Shown here piece after piece: positions 43,532-52,421 of a stretch of 64,000 nucleotides of DNA (its first letter is position 1; each line of letters begins with the position of its first letter). The position numbers and the translations under genes are program-made. This DNA is from Mesorhizobium sp. Its GTDB lineage: Bacteria; Pseudomonadota; Alphaproteobacteria; Rhizobiales; Rhizobiaceae. Location: the NCBI RefSeq assembly GCF_023954305.1, contig NZ_JAMLIG010000001.1, forward strand, positions 930,001-994,000, written 5' to 3'. Under the pieces are notes generated by a model. That model did no database searches and was not told where the DNA came from. It worked only from the letters and a program-made list of their open reading frames with translations.

Positions 43532-44341
43532 TCACTGGCGCCGGAACGGCAGGCGCAGCGACCACGCAAGGGACGCCGGCTCGCGCCCGCGCCACTCGTT
43601 GAGCCCGATGTCGATTGCATCGTGGCCCTTCGCCGGCTGGTCATTGTAGGTGCCGAACAGCCTGTCCCAGAAGGGAAAATTGAAACCGTAGTTCGAGTCC
43701 GTCTCGCGCCTGATGGTGGAATGGTGGACGCGGTGCATGTCCGGCGTGACGACGAACCGCCTAAGCACGCGGTCGAAGCCGAGCGGCAACCGAAAGTTCG
43801 AATGGTTGAACATCGCGGTGCCGTTGAGGACGATCTCGAAGACGAGGACAGCGACGACCGGCGGTCCCAACAGGACGACAATCGCTGCCTTCCAGATCAT
43901 GGAGAGGAGGATTTCGAGCGGGTGGAAGCGCAGCCCCGTCGTCACGTCGAAACCGGTGTCGGCGTGATGCATGCGGTGGATGCGCCAGAGAAGCGGGATC
44001 TTGTGGCTCGCCACGTGTTCGAGCCAGACCGCCAGGTCGAGAAGGACGAAGGCCGCGATGCCGGCCGCGACCGGATCGAGTCCCAGGACGCGGAACAGGC
44101 CCCAGCTATTTGCCTCGGCCCAGACGGCCGCGCCAACGGCCGCGGCCGGAAAGACAAGCCGCAGCAGGATGGAGGACAGGATCACCATCGACAGGTTGGT
44201 GAACCAGCGCTGGGTCTTCAGCGCACCCGCCATTTCGGCGCGCTCGAGCCGTGGCGAGAGGAGTTCGAGGATTGCCATGCCGCCGAAAATCGCGAGAAAA
44301 GCCACAAGACGTACGACACTTTCGGACGGCAGCGTTTCCAT
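43532..44341 (-). CDS. Sterol-desaturase/fatty-acid-hydroxylase family membrane protein
   Basis: A 269-residue membrane di-iron oxygenase. Histidine clusters are HVASH (about 109-113), HRMHH (about 122-126) and HRVHH (about 203-207), with FNHSN between, plus four hydrophobic spans. The family hydroxylates lipids, sterols or carotenoids; substrate unknown. ATG starts three bases after the TerB-like stop, so the two are one operon. Confidence 0.87.
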   Translation of the reverse strand: METLPSESVVRLVAFLAIFGGMAILELLSPRLERAEMAGALKTQRWFTNLSMVILSSILLRLVFPAAAVGAAVWAEANSWGLFRVLGLDPVAAGIAAFVLLDLAVWLEHVASHKIPLLWRIHRMHHADTGFDVTTGLRFHPLEILLSMIWKAAIVVLLGPPVVAVLVFEIVLNGTAMFNHSNFRLPLGFDRVLRRFVVTPDMHRVHHSTIRRETDSNYGFNFPFWDRLFGTYNDQPAKGHDAIDIGLNEWRGREPASLAWSLRLPFRRQ

Positions 44342-44344
44342 GGT

Positions 44345-44785
44345 TCAGGTCAGCGTGCGGTAGCGCGCCTTTGCCGAAATCTCGATCGCGCGCGCGGTAT
44401 CCGCATCGATCGCCAGCCACGACCGCAGACGTTCCAGCACCCGCCGCTCCTCCAGCCGCATTTCCCGATCCACGACCGCCACCTCGACAGCTGCAGCATA
44501 GGCGGTATCGTGGAGGCGTAGCGGCACATTTTCGAGGACGAGGCCGAAGACCTTGTCGAGCCCTCCGTCCTCCTGCAGCAACTTCTGGCAGTCGCGCGCG
44601 GCCTCGACCAGCTTTTCAGGATCGTAGTCCATGAAGATCGGCCAGGTGCGCACGGAATCGCCGATATGGGCGAGTTCAACGTCGTTCATCTCCCTGTCCG
44701 ACGCGGACGTGACCACCATCAGGTAGATCAGGGCTTCGTGGGCGGTAGGTTTTGGCAAAATTATTCTCCCCGTCACTCTACGCAT
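44345..44785 (-). CDS. TerB-like helical protein
   Basis: A 146-residue protein matching the TerB/tellurite-resistance-like helical bundle: an acidic motif SASDREMNDVEL (about 27-38) and a second VVDREMRLEERRVLERL (about 103-119), the paired Asp/Glu metal-binding repeats. Role unproven; in other contexts TerB proteins couple membrane stress to redox. It is upstream of the sterol-desaturase-like gene. Confidence 0.78.
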   Translation of the reverse strand: MRRVTGRIILPKPTAHEALIYLMVVTSASDREMNDVELAHIGDSVRTWPIFMDYDPEKLVEAARDCQKLLQEDGGLDKVFGLVLENVPLRLHDTAYAAAVEVAVVDREMRLEERRVLERLRSWLAIDADTARAIEISAKARYRTLT

Positions 44786-44841
44786 CACCTATGAGCGACA
44801 GCGGGTGAGCGCAACATGTCTTCTTGGGAATCGGCGCGCAT

Positions 44842-45039
44842 TCACACCCGGCGGGCACTCCCGGCATCCTTGAGGATCGCATTCGCAGTGTGTCTGCTTC
44901 CCAAATTGTGCGGGACGATCAAGATCACTCCACTTTCTGGGTGCCGCCATTTCTCATGCGAGCCCTTGGCAGGTTTCCAGAATACAAAACCTGATTTTGC
45001 CAGTTCGGCCGTGACTTCCTTGTAGAAGCCATAGGGCAT
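44842..45039 (-). CDS. hicA: HicA-family mRNA interferase toxin
   Basis: A 65-residue double-stranded-RNA-binding-fold toxin. The catalytic histidine is H28 in KGSHEKWRHP and the motif VPHNLGSRHTANAIL follows, both typical of HicA. It is directly downstream of a DUF1902 antitoxin-like gene (three bases apart). The order antitoxin-then-toxin is the reverse of classical hicAB but common for DUF1902 pairs. Confidence 0.88.
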   Translation of the reverse strand: MPYGFYKEVTAELAKSGFVFWKPAKGSHEKWRHPESGVILIVPHNLGSRHTANAILKDAGSARRV

Positions 45040-45042
45040 GGG

Positions 45043-45291
45043 TCACGCAGCACGCTTGTCGTCAGGCCGGGTCCAGAGAATGGCAGGAACCAGCTCTTTA
45101 TACGGTTTGCTTGCGATGTCTTCCGCCGTCATGTGGTTTGCGACGATGAGTTCGGGGGCGACATCGAGCAGGATCTCCTCGAACTCGTCCACCGAAGGCG
45201 CTTCGATATGCAAGCCGATTATGTCACTATGGGCGATATAAGCTCTTGCCTCGTCATCCCACACGGCGGTCACACGGAAAGTTCTCTTCAT
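45043..45291 (-). CDS. DUF1902/HicB-like antitoxin
   Basis: An 82-residue protein with the HicB-type ferredoxin-like fold: RTFRVTAVWDDEARAYIAHS and the IIGLHIEAPSVDEFEEI segment are the DUF1902 signature. It has no separate DNA-binding domain, so the promoter control must come from the complex. Partner of the HicA toxin that follows. Confidence 0.85.
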   Translation of the reverse strand: MKRTFRVTAVWDDEARAYIAHSDIIGLHIEAPSVDEFEEILLDVAPELIVANHMTAEDIASKPYKELVPAILWTRPDDKRAA

Positions 45292-45447
45292 AGGGCGATT
45301 CCGCTCCTTCGCAGATACATATCAGGATAGGCCCGGTACAGACCCTGGGCAACACACCAGTTCTGGGACTGGCGCGTCTTTTCCTTGACACTCCGCAAGG
45401 ATTGCACCTAGCAAGCCGCGCCGACACCGGCGACCAGGATCAAGCAC

Positions 45448-47124
45448 ATGACCATCTCCGCCCCCCTCATCACGCCCGAGATCGTCGCCGCGGCGCATGA
45501 GAGCAAAGCCTGGCCCTTCGAGGAGGCGAAGAAGATCGTTGCCCGCTACAAGGGCCGCGACTGGCCGGCACAGATTCTGTTCGAGACCGGATACGGGCCG
45601 TCGGGCCTGCCGCATATCGGTACGTTCGGCGAGGTCGCGCGGACCACGATGGTGCGGCACGCGTTTCGCGTGCTGACCGAAGACAAGGTGCCGACACGGC
45701 TTCTCTGCTTCTCCGACGACATGGACGGCATGCGCAAGATTCCGGACAACGTGCCCGACCGTTCGTTCCTCGAGCCCTACCTTCACATGCCGCTGACGGC
45801 TGTTCCGAACCCGTTCGGCGGCGACTATGCGAGCTTCGGGCATCACAACAATGCGATGCTACGCCGCTTCCTCGACACGTTTGGGTTCGACTACGAATTC
45901 GCCAGCGCGACGGACTACTACAAGTCCGGCCGGTTCGACGAGGTGTTGCTGCGGGCGGCGGAGCGCTACGACGACATCATGAAGGTGATGCTGCCGACCC
46001 TCGGTCCCGAACGGCAGGCGACCTACAGCCCCTTCCTGCCGATCTCGCCCAAGTCGGGTCGCGTGCTCTACGTGCCGATGAAGCATGTGGATGCGAAGGC
46101 CGGCACCGTAACCTTCTCCGACGAGGACGGCACGGAGACGACGCTGCCGGTCACGGGGGGTGCAGTGAAGCTGCAGTGGAAGCCTGATTTCGGCATGCGC
46201 TGGGCGGCGCTCGGCGTCGACTTCGAGATGTTCGGCAAGGACCACCAGACCAACGCCGCGATCTACGACAGGATCTGCGTGATCCTGGGCGGCCGCGCGC
46301 CCGAGCATTTCGTCTACGAGCTCTTCCTGGACGAGGTCGGCCAGAAGATATCGAAGTCGAAGGGCAACGGCTTGACGATCGACGAATGGTTGACCTACGC
46401 GCCGACCGAGAGCCTCGGCCTCTACATGTTCCAGCGGCCGCGACAGGCCAAGAAGCTCTATTTCGACGTCATCCCGAAGGCGGTCGACGAGTATTACTCC
46501 TTCCTCTCAGCCTATCCGCGCCAGGACTGGAAGGAACGCCTCGGCAATCCGGTCTGGCACATGCATGACGGCCAGCCCCCTGCGATCGACCTGCCGGTGA
46601 CCTTTGCGCTCCTCCTGAACCTGGTCAGCGCCTCGAATGCGCATGACCGCAACGTGCTCTGGGGCTTCATCTCGCGCTACGCGCCCGGCGTCACGGCGCA
46701 GACGCATCCGGAACTCGACCGGCTGGCGGACTATGCCATCCGCTACTACGACGACTTCGTGAAGCCGTCGAAAGTCTACCGCGCGCCGGACGATGTCGAG
46801 CGCGCCGCGCTGGCGGAACTCGCCGGCAAGCTGCGCGCCCTGCCTTCGGGCAGCGACGGAGAGGCGATCCAGAGCGCCGCGCTCGACGTGGCACGTGAGA
46901 TCGAGCGCTATCAGGATCACGAGAAGAAGAGCCCAAGCGGCGGCCCCGGCGTGTCCGGCGCCTTCTTCCAGATGATCTACCAGGTGGTGATCGGCCAGGA
47001 GCGTGGTCCGCGCTTCGGCTCGTTCGCGGCGCTTTACGGCGCTCGCGAGACCGCAACGCTGATCGACAGGGCACTCGCGGGCGAACTCAGCGGAGCGGCG
47101 ACGACGGCGGCGGCAGCGGGCTGA
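45448..47124 (+). CDS. lysK: Lysyl-tRNA synthetase, class I
   Basis: A 558-residue class I (archaeal-type) LysRS, used by many alphaproteobacteria in place of class II. HIGH-equivalent PHIGT is at 55-59 and KMSKS-equivalent KISKSKG near 300; the rest is normal length. ATG 45448. The 3' end overlaps the convergent secreted-nuclease-like gene by 38 bases. Confidence 0.95.
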   Translation: MTISAPLITPEIVAAAHESKAWPFEEAKKIVARYKGRDWPAQILFETGYGPSGLPHIGTFGEVARTTMVRHAFRVLTEDKVPTRLLCFSDDMDGMRKIPDNVPDRSFLEPYLHMPLTAVPNPFGGDYASFGHHNNAMLRRFLDTFGFDYEFASATDYYKSGRFDEVLLRAAERYDDIMKVMLPTLGPERQATYSPFLPISPKSGRVLYVPMKHVDAKAGTVTFSDEDGTETTLPVTGGAVKLQWKPDFGMRWAALGVDFEMFGKDHQTNAAIYDRICVILGGRAPEHFVYELFLDEVGQKISKSKGNGLTIDEWLTYAPTESLGLYMFQRPRQAKKLYFDVIPKAVDEYYSFLSAYPRQDWKERLGNPVWHMHDGQPPAIDLPVTFALLLNLVSASNAHDRNVLWGFISRYAPGVTAQTHPELDRLADYAIRYYDDFVKPSKVYRAPDDVERAALAELAGKLRALPSGSDGEAIQSAALDVAREIERYQDHEKKSPSGGPGVSGAFFQMIYQVVIGQERGPRFGSFAALYGARETATLIDRALAGELSGAATTAAAAG

Positions 47125-48073
47125 CGCCAGGCGAGGCGTCGGCGCTTCCGGCCGGCGACGCACCGGGCAGGCTGCCGGTCTCGCCTTCGGCCGGGGCGGT
47201 GTCGGTCTCCCGTGGCAAAATCGAGATATCCTCGAAACTCGGCGACCCTTGTGAGGAACCGGTTTCCGGGCCGTCGGCCGACAAGCCCGGATCCGGAGGC
47301 AAGGCGGCGGGCCCCTTGCCGTATACGCCTCGCCCGGCATGCCTGGCAGTCTTGGCGAGGTCCTCGTATTTTTCGCCGGCGGCGCGCGCCCAGCCGTTCT
47401 CCACGAGCCAGGCGCCTATGTCATGGGGGCCCACCCGGCAGGTCGTCGACAGGTCGTCTGGAACCTCGCCTTCGGGAAAGTCGCAGGTGACGGCGCGGCC
47501 GCGCAGGAAGGAACGAAACGCCGTGCGCGCGGCCCGGCCGCACGGCCACTCCCCTCCTTCGGGGCGTGCACATGCCTCACTGTCTGCCACGACATCGACA
47601 TCCGAAATCCGGATCCTGCGCCCGTCGGCGACGATGACGCCCGCCGCTTCGGCGACGGGCTTGAACAGCAACGGCTTCGGCGGCGGCGGCTTCGGCGGCG
47701 CGGCGGGAGCGATCGTGCTCAGCGGAGGACGCGGCTCGACGCGTTCGAGCGAGCCGGGATCGACCGGCGGGATGGCAATGATCGACGGGGCGACCGCACG
47801 CGGCACCGGAACGGCGGCGGCTGGCGGGCCCGGTTCCGCGGCCTGTGCCGGCGTGGCCGGTTCAGCGATCGCAGGCGCGGGGACCGGAACGGAATGCCGG
47901 TCGGGGATCGACGCCTCGGCGCGCTTCGCCGTTGGCTCGGGCGCGGACATGCGGATCTCGCTGGCCGGGTCCCGGTCCTGGTCCTGTCGGTCGAGACTGT
48001 AGGCCGTGACGGCCAAGGCTGCCATGGTTCCGGCCAGTCCCGTCGCGGAGATGAGGAGGGCGAGGCTCCGCAC
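47087..48073 (-). CDS. SNase-like (thermonuclease-family) secreted protein, probably degenerate
   Basis: A 328-residue protein with an N-terminal anchor (about 5-24), a long Pro/Ala-rich linker (40-140), an SNase-fold domain (about 145-245, RIRISDVDVVADSEAC..CGRAARTAFRSFLRG..WARA) and a Pro/Ser-rich tail. The usual IDAPE loop with catalytic Arg and Glu is not evident, so hydrolysis is doubtful and a binding role more likely. It shares an operon with the S24 repressor upstream (spacing three bases). Confidence 0.75.
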   Translation of the reverse strand: MRSLALLISATGLAGTMAALAVTAYSLDRQDQDRDPASEIRMSAPEPTAKRAEASIPDRHSVPVPAPAIAEPATPAQAAEPGPPAAAVPVPRAVAPSIIAIPPVDPGSLERVEPRPPLSTIAPAAPPKPPPPKPLLFKPVAEAAGVIVADGRRIRISDVDVVADSEACARPEGGEWPCGRAARTAFRSFLRGRAVTCDFPEGEVPDDLSTTCRVGPHDIGAWLVENGWARAAGEKYEDLAKTARHAGRGVYGKGPAALPPDPGLSADGPETGSSQGSPSFEDISILPRETDTAPAEGETGSLPGASPAGSADASPGVSPLPPPSSPLR

Positions 48074-48076
48074 CGG

Positions 48077-48721
48077 CTACTGGCTGGCCCAGACGATGCG
48101 CGCCACCCAGGCGACATCCGTCACCGGAATCGTGCGGACCGGATGTTCGGGGTTGAGCGACATCAGTTCGATGGTCCGACTGGTGCGGCGCTCGAGCACC
48201 TTGGCCATCACCTCGCCGCTCTGCGTCTTGACCACAACGCGATCTCCGCGGCGGATACTGGCATTCGGATCGACGACGAGGCGATCGCCGTCGCGGTACA
48301 GCGGCAGCATGGAATCGCCCTGGACCTGCAGCGCATAGGCGCCGTCGCGGGCGCTCGCCGGAATCTCGACCAGATCCCACCCTTGCCCGGCCGGGAATCC
48401 GGCATCGTCGAAGAAGCCACCGGCGCCCGCCTGCGCGAAGCCGATGAGCGGCACGGACGAGGATTGCGATGGCAATCGATCGGACGTCGTCGGCCGCTTC
48501 ACGAGCATCAGGAACTCGTCCAACGACGCGCCGGTCGCCTCCATTACCTTGGCCAGCGATTCAGTCGAAGGCCAGCGCGGACGGCCGTCGACCGACTGCC
48601 GTTTCGACTTGTTGAACGCCGTCGAGTCGAGGCCGGCTCGCTTGGCGAGCCCGGAGGCCGAGAGCGAGTAGCGCTCGGCGAGGGCGTCGATCGCCGCCCA
48701 GACACGATCATGCGAAAGCAT
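48077..48721 (-). CDS. S24/LexA-like helix-turn-helix repressor
   Basis: A 214-residue regulator. An N-terminal helix-turn-helix (about 5-60, SASGLAKRAGLDSTAFNKSKR) precedes an S24 peptidase-like domain with Ser in QGDSMLPL (about 135), Lys in VVKTQSG, and a possible Ala-Gly cleavage site in AQAGAGG (about 101). Such CI/LexA-like proteins respond to stress or act as phage-type repressors; no phage genes lie here. Start ATG 48721. Likely controls the downstream SNase-like gene as well. Confidence 0.82.
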   Translation of the reverse strand: MLSHDRVWAAIDALAERYSLSASGLAKRAGLDSTAFNKSKRQSVDGRPRWPSTESLAKVMEATGASLDEFLMLVKRPTTSDRLPSQSSSVPLIGFAQAGAGGFFDDAGFPAGQGWDLVEIPASARDGAYALQVQGDSMLPLYRDGDRLVVDPNASIRRGDRVVVKTQSGEVMAKVLERRTSRTIELMSLNPEHPVRTIPVTDVAWVARIVWASQ

Positions 48722-48805
48722 AGACTCGCCCGCGAACAGGAAAAAATACCTTTGCCCCGTATGTAGTCCCCTCGCCCCATGGTGTCCAGCCATGAGAAGG
48801 AGAAC

Positions 48806-49423
48806 TCACAGCGGCTTGAACGGAGCACGGCCCGACGAGAGAGCGCGGTCGAGCAGATCGATACGGTCCTGCCCCCAGAACGGTTCGCCGTTGAGTACGT
48901 AGGAGGGAACGCCCGTTGCATCGACGGTGACCGCATCCTGCGTATTGCGGGCACGGATCGCGGCCACCTCCGGCCCCTTCGCCTTCGCCAGTATCGCCGC
49001 CGCGTCGAAACCGGCGGTGCTCAGCAGCGAGGCCAGAGTCATCTCGTCGGAGATATCCTTTTCCTCCGCCCAGACGGCGCTGAAGACAGCGTCCATATAG
49101 GCCAGCGGGTCGCGGCCCGCTTCCAGGATAGCAATAATCGTATGGTCCGCGAGCGTGGGATTGACCGGGAAGAATTTCGGCTTCGGATTGAGCGGGCGGC
49201 CGCGCATCTCGGCGAAGCGCTGAAGCTCGATGAAGCGGTAGCGCTGGCGTACCGCCGGCCGCTCGCCGAGTGCCACCTGTCCCGACACCTTGAACATCTC
49301 GCCGAGGTTGACCGGCTTCACGACCAGTTTCGCGCCATGCCGCCGGGCCACGTCCTGGACGAGCCGGTGGCCGAGATAGGTCCACGGCGAAATGCAGGTC
49401 AGATAGTAATCGATGGTCGGCAT
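48806..49423 (-). CDS. 2-Hydroxychromene-2-carboxylate isomerase-like (kappa-class GST, DsbA fold)
   Basis: A 205-residue thioredoxin-fold protein. MPTIDYYLTCISPWTYLGHR at the N-terminus is the HCCA isomerase/kappa-GST active-site region (Ser in the SPW motif replaces the redox cysteines) and TGVPSYVLNGEPFWGQDRI the cis-proline segment. Family enzymes use glutathione in aromatic or fatty-acyl degradation, in keeping with the adjacent beta-oxidation genes. Confidence 0.85.
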   Translation of the reverse strand: MPTIDYYLTCISPWTYLGHRLVQDVARRHGAKLVVKPVNLGEMFKVSGQVALGERPAVRQRYRFIELQRFAEMRGRPLNPKPKFFPVNPTLADHTIIAILEAGRDPLAYMDAVFSAVWAEEKDISDEMTLASLLSTAGFDAAAILAKAKGPEVAAIRARNTQDAVTVDATGVPSYVLNGEPFWGQDRIDLLDRALSSGRAPFKPL

Positions 49424-49484
49424 AAGTGGCGAATCCCCGTCAACTGCGAATGGCATGCACACTAGATGCTGCCATGGCCCGCGA

Positions 49485-50024
49485 TCAACCTTTCGCCAGC
49501 GCGCGCAAGCGGGCATGGGACACCATGAAGATGCGCTCCTCGTCCGTCGGCGGGCGGGGGATTATGCCGCGGCCGAGAAGACCGACGATCTCGTCGATCG
49601 GGACGAAGCGCCGCGCAGCCGGATCGTAGACACCGGCGGTCGTCATCACCAGTGCGGCGGTCTGGCCGTCCTCCAGCACGAAACGGTGGCTGCCGATGAC
49701 CTGGGTGCCTTCCCAGGTGTCGACGGTCGAGACGACCTCGAAGCGCTTCCACAGCCTGATCTCGCGGAGGTAAACGGCCTGCAATCCGCCCATCATCGGC
49801 GCCCAGCGCCGCTCTCGGGCGAGCTTGATGAGGCCGGAGCGCAGGAAGATGTCGATGCGGCCGACATCGGCCAGCATCATGTAGCGCGCATTGTTGAGAT
49901 GCAGGTTGGTGTCGATGTCGCTGGGAAGGCAACGGAAGGACAGCCGGCTCTCGCCATTCATGCGATAGGGCCCCCGTGACTTCGCGGTCAAAACCATCCG
50001 CGCCATGCGGCCCCAGACATACAT
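49485..50024 (-). CDS. Hotdog-fold thioesterase-like protein (THEM6/YbgC group)
   Basis: A 179-residue hotdog-fold protein; the hydrolase motif SDIDTNLHLNNARYMMLADVG is at about 35-55, with asparagine at the usual acid position, then a central sheet with VVSTVDTWEGTQVIGSH. Substrate acyl-CoA unknown. It follows the FadJ-like gene but is separated by a 155-base palindromic repeat. Confidence 0.85.
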   Translation of the reverse strand: MYVWGRMARMVLTAKSRGPYRMNGESRLSFRCLPSDIDTNLHLNNARYMMLADVGRIDIFLRSGLIKLARERRWAPMMGGLQAVYLREIRLWKRFEVVSTVDTWEGTQVIGSHRFVLEDGQTAALVMTTAGVYDPAARRFVPIDEIVGLLGRGIIPRPPTDEERIFMVSHARLRALAKG

Positions 50025-50035
50025 GGATAAACTCC

Positions 50036-50171
50036 TCGTCCCTCCCCCTTTGAGGGGAGGGTGCCGAGAAAAGCGAGGCGGGTGGGGTCGGTCGATGCCG
50101 CGCGCTGCCGCTACAACCCCACCCGGCCAATCGCCTTCGGCGATTGTCCACCCTCCCCATAAAAGGGAGGG
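50036..50171. repeat. Palindromic intergenic repeat, CCCTCCCC type
   Basis: Two end hairpins, CCCTCCCC..GGGGAGGG (50040-50061) and CCCTCCCC..GGGAGGG (50151-50171), with an enclosed pair (GGTGGGGT near 50091 and ACCCCACC near 50116) and a small stem AATCGCC-TTC-GGCGATT. Such composite C-rich palindromes are repeated in rhizobial genomes and often separate genes of one operon. Confidence 0.7.
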
Positions 50172-50179
50172 ATCGAAAG

Positions 50180-52399
50180 CTAGGCCGCCTTCTTCGCTTC
50201 GCTCTTATAGGGGTTGAAGCGGTCGTAGAAGGTTTCGCCCTTTTCGGCCATATCTACGAGCAGCTTCGGCGCCTTGAACTGCTTGCCGTACTGCTTCTGC
50301 AGGTCCCTGGCGAGCTTGACGAAGGCCTTCGCGCCCATGCCGTCGATATAGGACAGCGCGCCACCCGTATAGGGCGCGAAGCCGAATGCAAGGATCGAGC
50401 CGACATCCGCCTCGCGGGGATCGACGACGATGCCCTCCTCCATCACGCGGGCCGCTTCCAGCGCGATCGTCACGAGGAAGCGCTGCTTCAGCACCTCGAC
50501 GTCGATCTTGTCCGGGTCCTGCTGCTTGTAGAGATCCTTCAGGCCGGGCCACAGCTTCTTCTTCGCGGGCTTCGCCGGATAATCGTAGAAGCCCTTGCCG
50601 TTCTTGCGTCCGAAGCGTCCGTGCGTGTCGACCATCGTGTTGATCAGCGCGAACTGCTCCTGATCGACGGCCTTCTCGCCAAGATCGCGGATGGTCTGCT
50701 TCATGATCTTCTGCGCAAGGTCGACCGCCGTCTCGTCGGTGAGCGCCAGCGGTCCGACCGGCATGCCGGCCATCTTCGCCGCGTTCTCGATCATCGCCGG
50801 CGGCACGCCCTCGATGAGCATCTGGTAGCTTTCCGACATGTAGCGCAGCACGCAGCGGTTGACGTAGAAACCGCGCGTGTCGTTGACCACGATCGGCGTC
50901 TTCTTGATGGCGCGCACATAGTCGATCGCCATGGCAACGGCCTTGTCGCCCGTCTTCTTGCCGAGGATGATCTCGACCAGCATCATCTTGTCGACCGGCG
51001 AGAAGAAGTGGATGCCGACGAAATTCTTCGGCCGCTTGGAGTTCTGCGCCAGCGACGTGATCGGGATGGTCGAGGTGTTGGAGGCGAAGATCGCGGCGGG
51101 CTTCAGCACGGCCTCGGCCTTCTCGGTCACGCCCTTCTTGATCTCGGAGTCTTCGAACACCGCCTCGACCACCATGTCGCAGCCGTCGAGCAGCGAATAG
51201 TCGTCGGTCGCCGTGATCAGCGAAAGCAGCTGCTCCTTCTTCTCCGGCGTGGCGCGGCCCTTCTTGATCAGTCCGTCCATCAGCCCGGCCGAATGCGCCT
51301 TGCCCTTCTCGGCCGCGGGAACGTCGCGGTCGATCAGCACGACCGGAATGCCGGCCTGCGCGGTGACATAGGCGATGCCGGCGCCCATGAAGCCGGCGCC
51401 GAGGACGCCGATCTTCTTGAACTTCGTCTCGGGCACGCCTTCGGGACGGCGCGCGCCCTTGTTGAGCTCCTGCAGCGACACGAACAGCGAGCGGATCATC
51501 ATCGCCGCCTCGGTCGTCTGCATGATCTCGGTGAAGTAGCGCTGCTCGATCCTGAGCCCCGTGTCGAAGGGCACGAGCAGCCCCTCGTAGACGCATTTCA
51601 GGATGGCGGACGCCGCCGGATAGTTGCCGTAGGTCTCGCGGCGCAAGATGGCGATGGCCGGCGGCCACAGGTTCGCGCCGGCGGCCGAATAGACCGGTCC
51701 GCCGGGCAGCTTGAAGCCCTTCTCGTCCCAGGGCTGGACCGGCTTGAGCCCGCCCTTGATCAGGTCCTTGGCGGTTTCGATGAGCTTGTCGGCCGGAGCG
51801 ACGGCCGTGATCAGGTTCATCGCCTTCGCCTTGGCGGGCGACAGGTTCTGGCCTGAGGTCAGCATCTGCAGAGCGGCCTGGGTGTCCGCAAGCCGCGGCA
51901 CGCGCTGGGTGCCGCCCGCGCCCGGGAAGAGGCCGACCTTGATCTCCGGCAGCGCCATCTTGACCTTGTCCGAGTCAGCGGCGACGCGGGCGTGACAGGA
52001 CAGCGACAGCTCGAACGCGCCGCCCATGCAGGTGCCGTTGATCGCCGAGACCCACGGCTTGCCGCAGGTCTCGAGCTTGCGGAACAGCTTGCTCATGTAG
52101 CCGGCATTGTCGAACAGGTCTTTCGTCGCCTTGTCCGCGTCCTTCAGCTTCTCCTTGGCGAAGACGCCGAGCATGCGCTGCAGCATGGTCAGGTCGGCGC
52201 CGCCGGAGAAGCTGTCCTTGCCGGAGGTGACGACCGCGCCCTTGATTGCGGCGTCGCCGGCGACCTGATCGACGATCTTGTCGAGTTCGCGCATCACCTC
52301 TTCGGTGAACACGTTCATCGAGCGGCCGGGCATGTCCCAGGTGACGAGCGCGATTCCGTCGGAATCGGTTTCGACCTTGAAGTTGGTGTAGTTAGCCAT
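50180..52399 (-). CDS. fadJ: Bifunctional enoyl-CoA hydratase/3-hydroxyacyl-CoA dehydrogenase (FadJ-like)
   Basis: A 739-residue fusion for two steps of beta-oxidation. N-terminal crotonase domain (about 1-200; GRSMNVF, SGGADL, CMGGAFELSLSCH), then the Rossmann KIGVLGAGFMGAGIAY (about 339-354) and C-terminal 3HCDH domains. Start ATG 52399 (MANYTNFK). It follows the thiolase gene by 22 bases and so completes the fatty-acid cycle with it. Confidence 0.94.
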   Translation of the reverse strand: MANYTNFKVETDSDGIALVTWDMPGRSMNVFTEEVMRELDKIVDQVAGDAAIKGAVVTSGKDSFSGGADLTMLQRMLGVFAKEKLKDADKATKDLFDNAGYMSKLFRKLETCGKPWVSAINGTCMGGAFELSLSCHARVAADSDKVKMALPEIKVGLFPGAGGTQRVPRLADTQAALQMLTSGQNLSPAKAKAMNLITAVAPADKLIETAKDLIKGGLKPVQPWDEKGFKLPGGPVYSAAGANLWPPAIAILRRETYGNYPAASAILKCVYEGLLVPFDTGLRIEQRYFTEIMQTTEAAMMIRSLFVSLQELNKGARRPEGVPETKFKKIGVLGAGFMGAGIAYVTAQAGIPVVLIDRDVPAAEKGKAHSAGLMDGLIKKGRATPEKKEQLLSLITATDDYSLLDGCDMVVEAVFEDSEIKKGVTEKAEAVLKPAAIFASNTSTIPITSLAQNSKRPKNFVGIHFFSPVDKMMLVEIILGKKTGDKAVAMAIDYVRAIKKTPIVVNDTRGFYVNRCVLRYMSESYQMLIEGVPPAMIENAAKMAGMPVGPLALTDETAVDLAQKIMKQTIRDLGEKAVDQEQFALINTMVDTHGRFGRKNGKGFYDYPAKPAKKKLWPGLKDLYKQQDPDKIDVEVLKQRFLVTIALEAARVMEEGIVVDPREADVGSILAFGFAPYTGGALSYIDGMGAKAFVKLARDLQKQYGKQFKAPKLLVDMAEKGETFYDRFNPYKSEAKKAA

Positions 52400-52421
52400 T
52401 GTCGTTCTCCTCGGGTCGAAA

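Noticed and set aside
50036..50171. CRISPR-like array
   Set aside because: Repeats are inverted rather than direct and there is no regular spacer spacing or cas gene.
50205..51668. Long alternative-frame protein inside the FadJ-like gene
   Set aside because: The FadJ frame has the crotonase and Rossmann motifs; the alternative is a compositional artefact.
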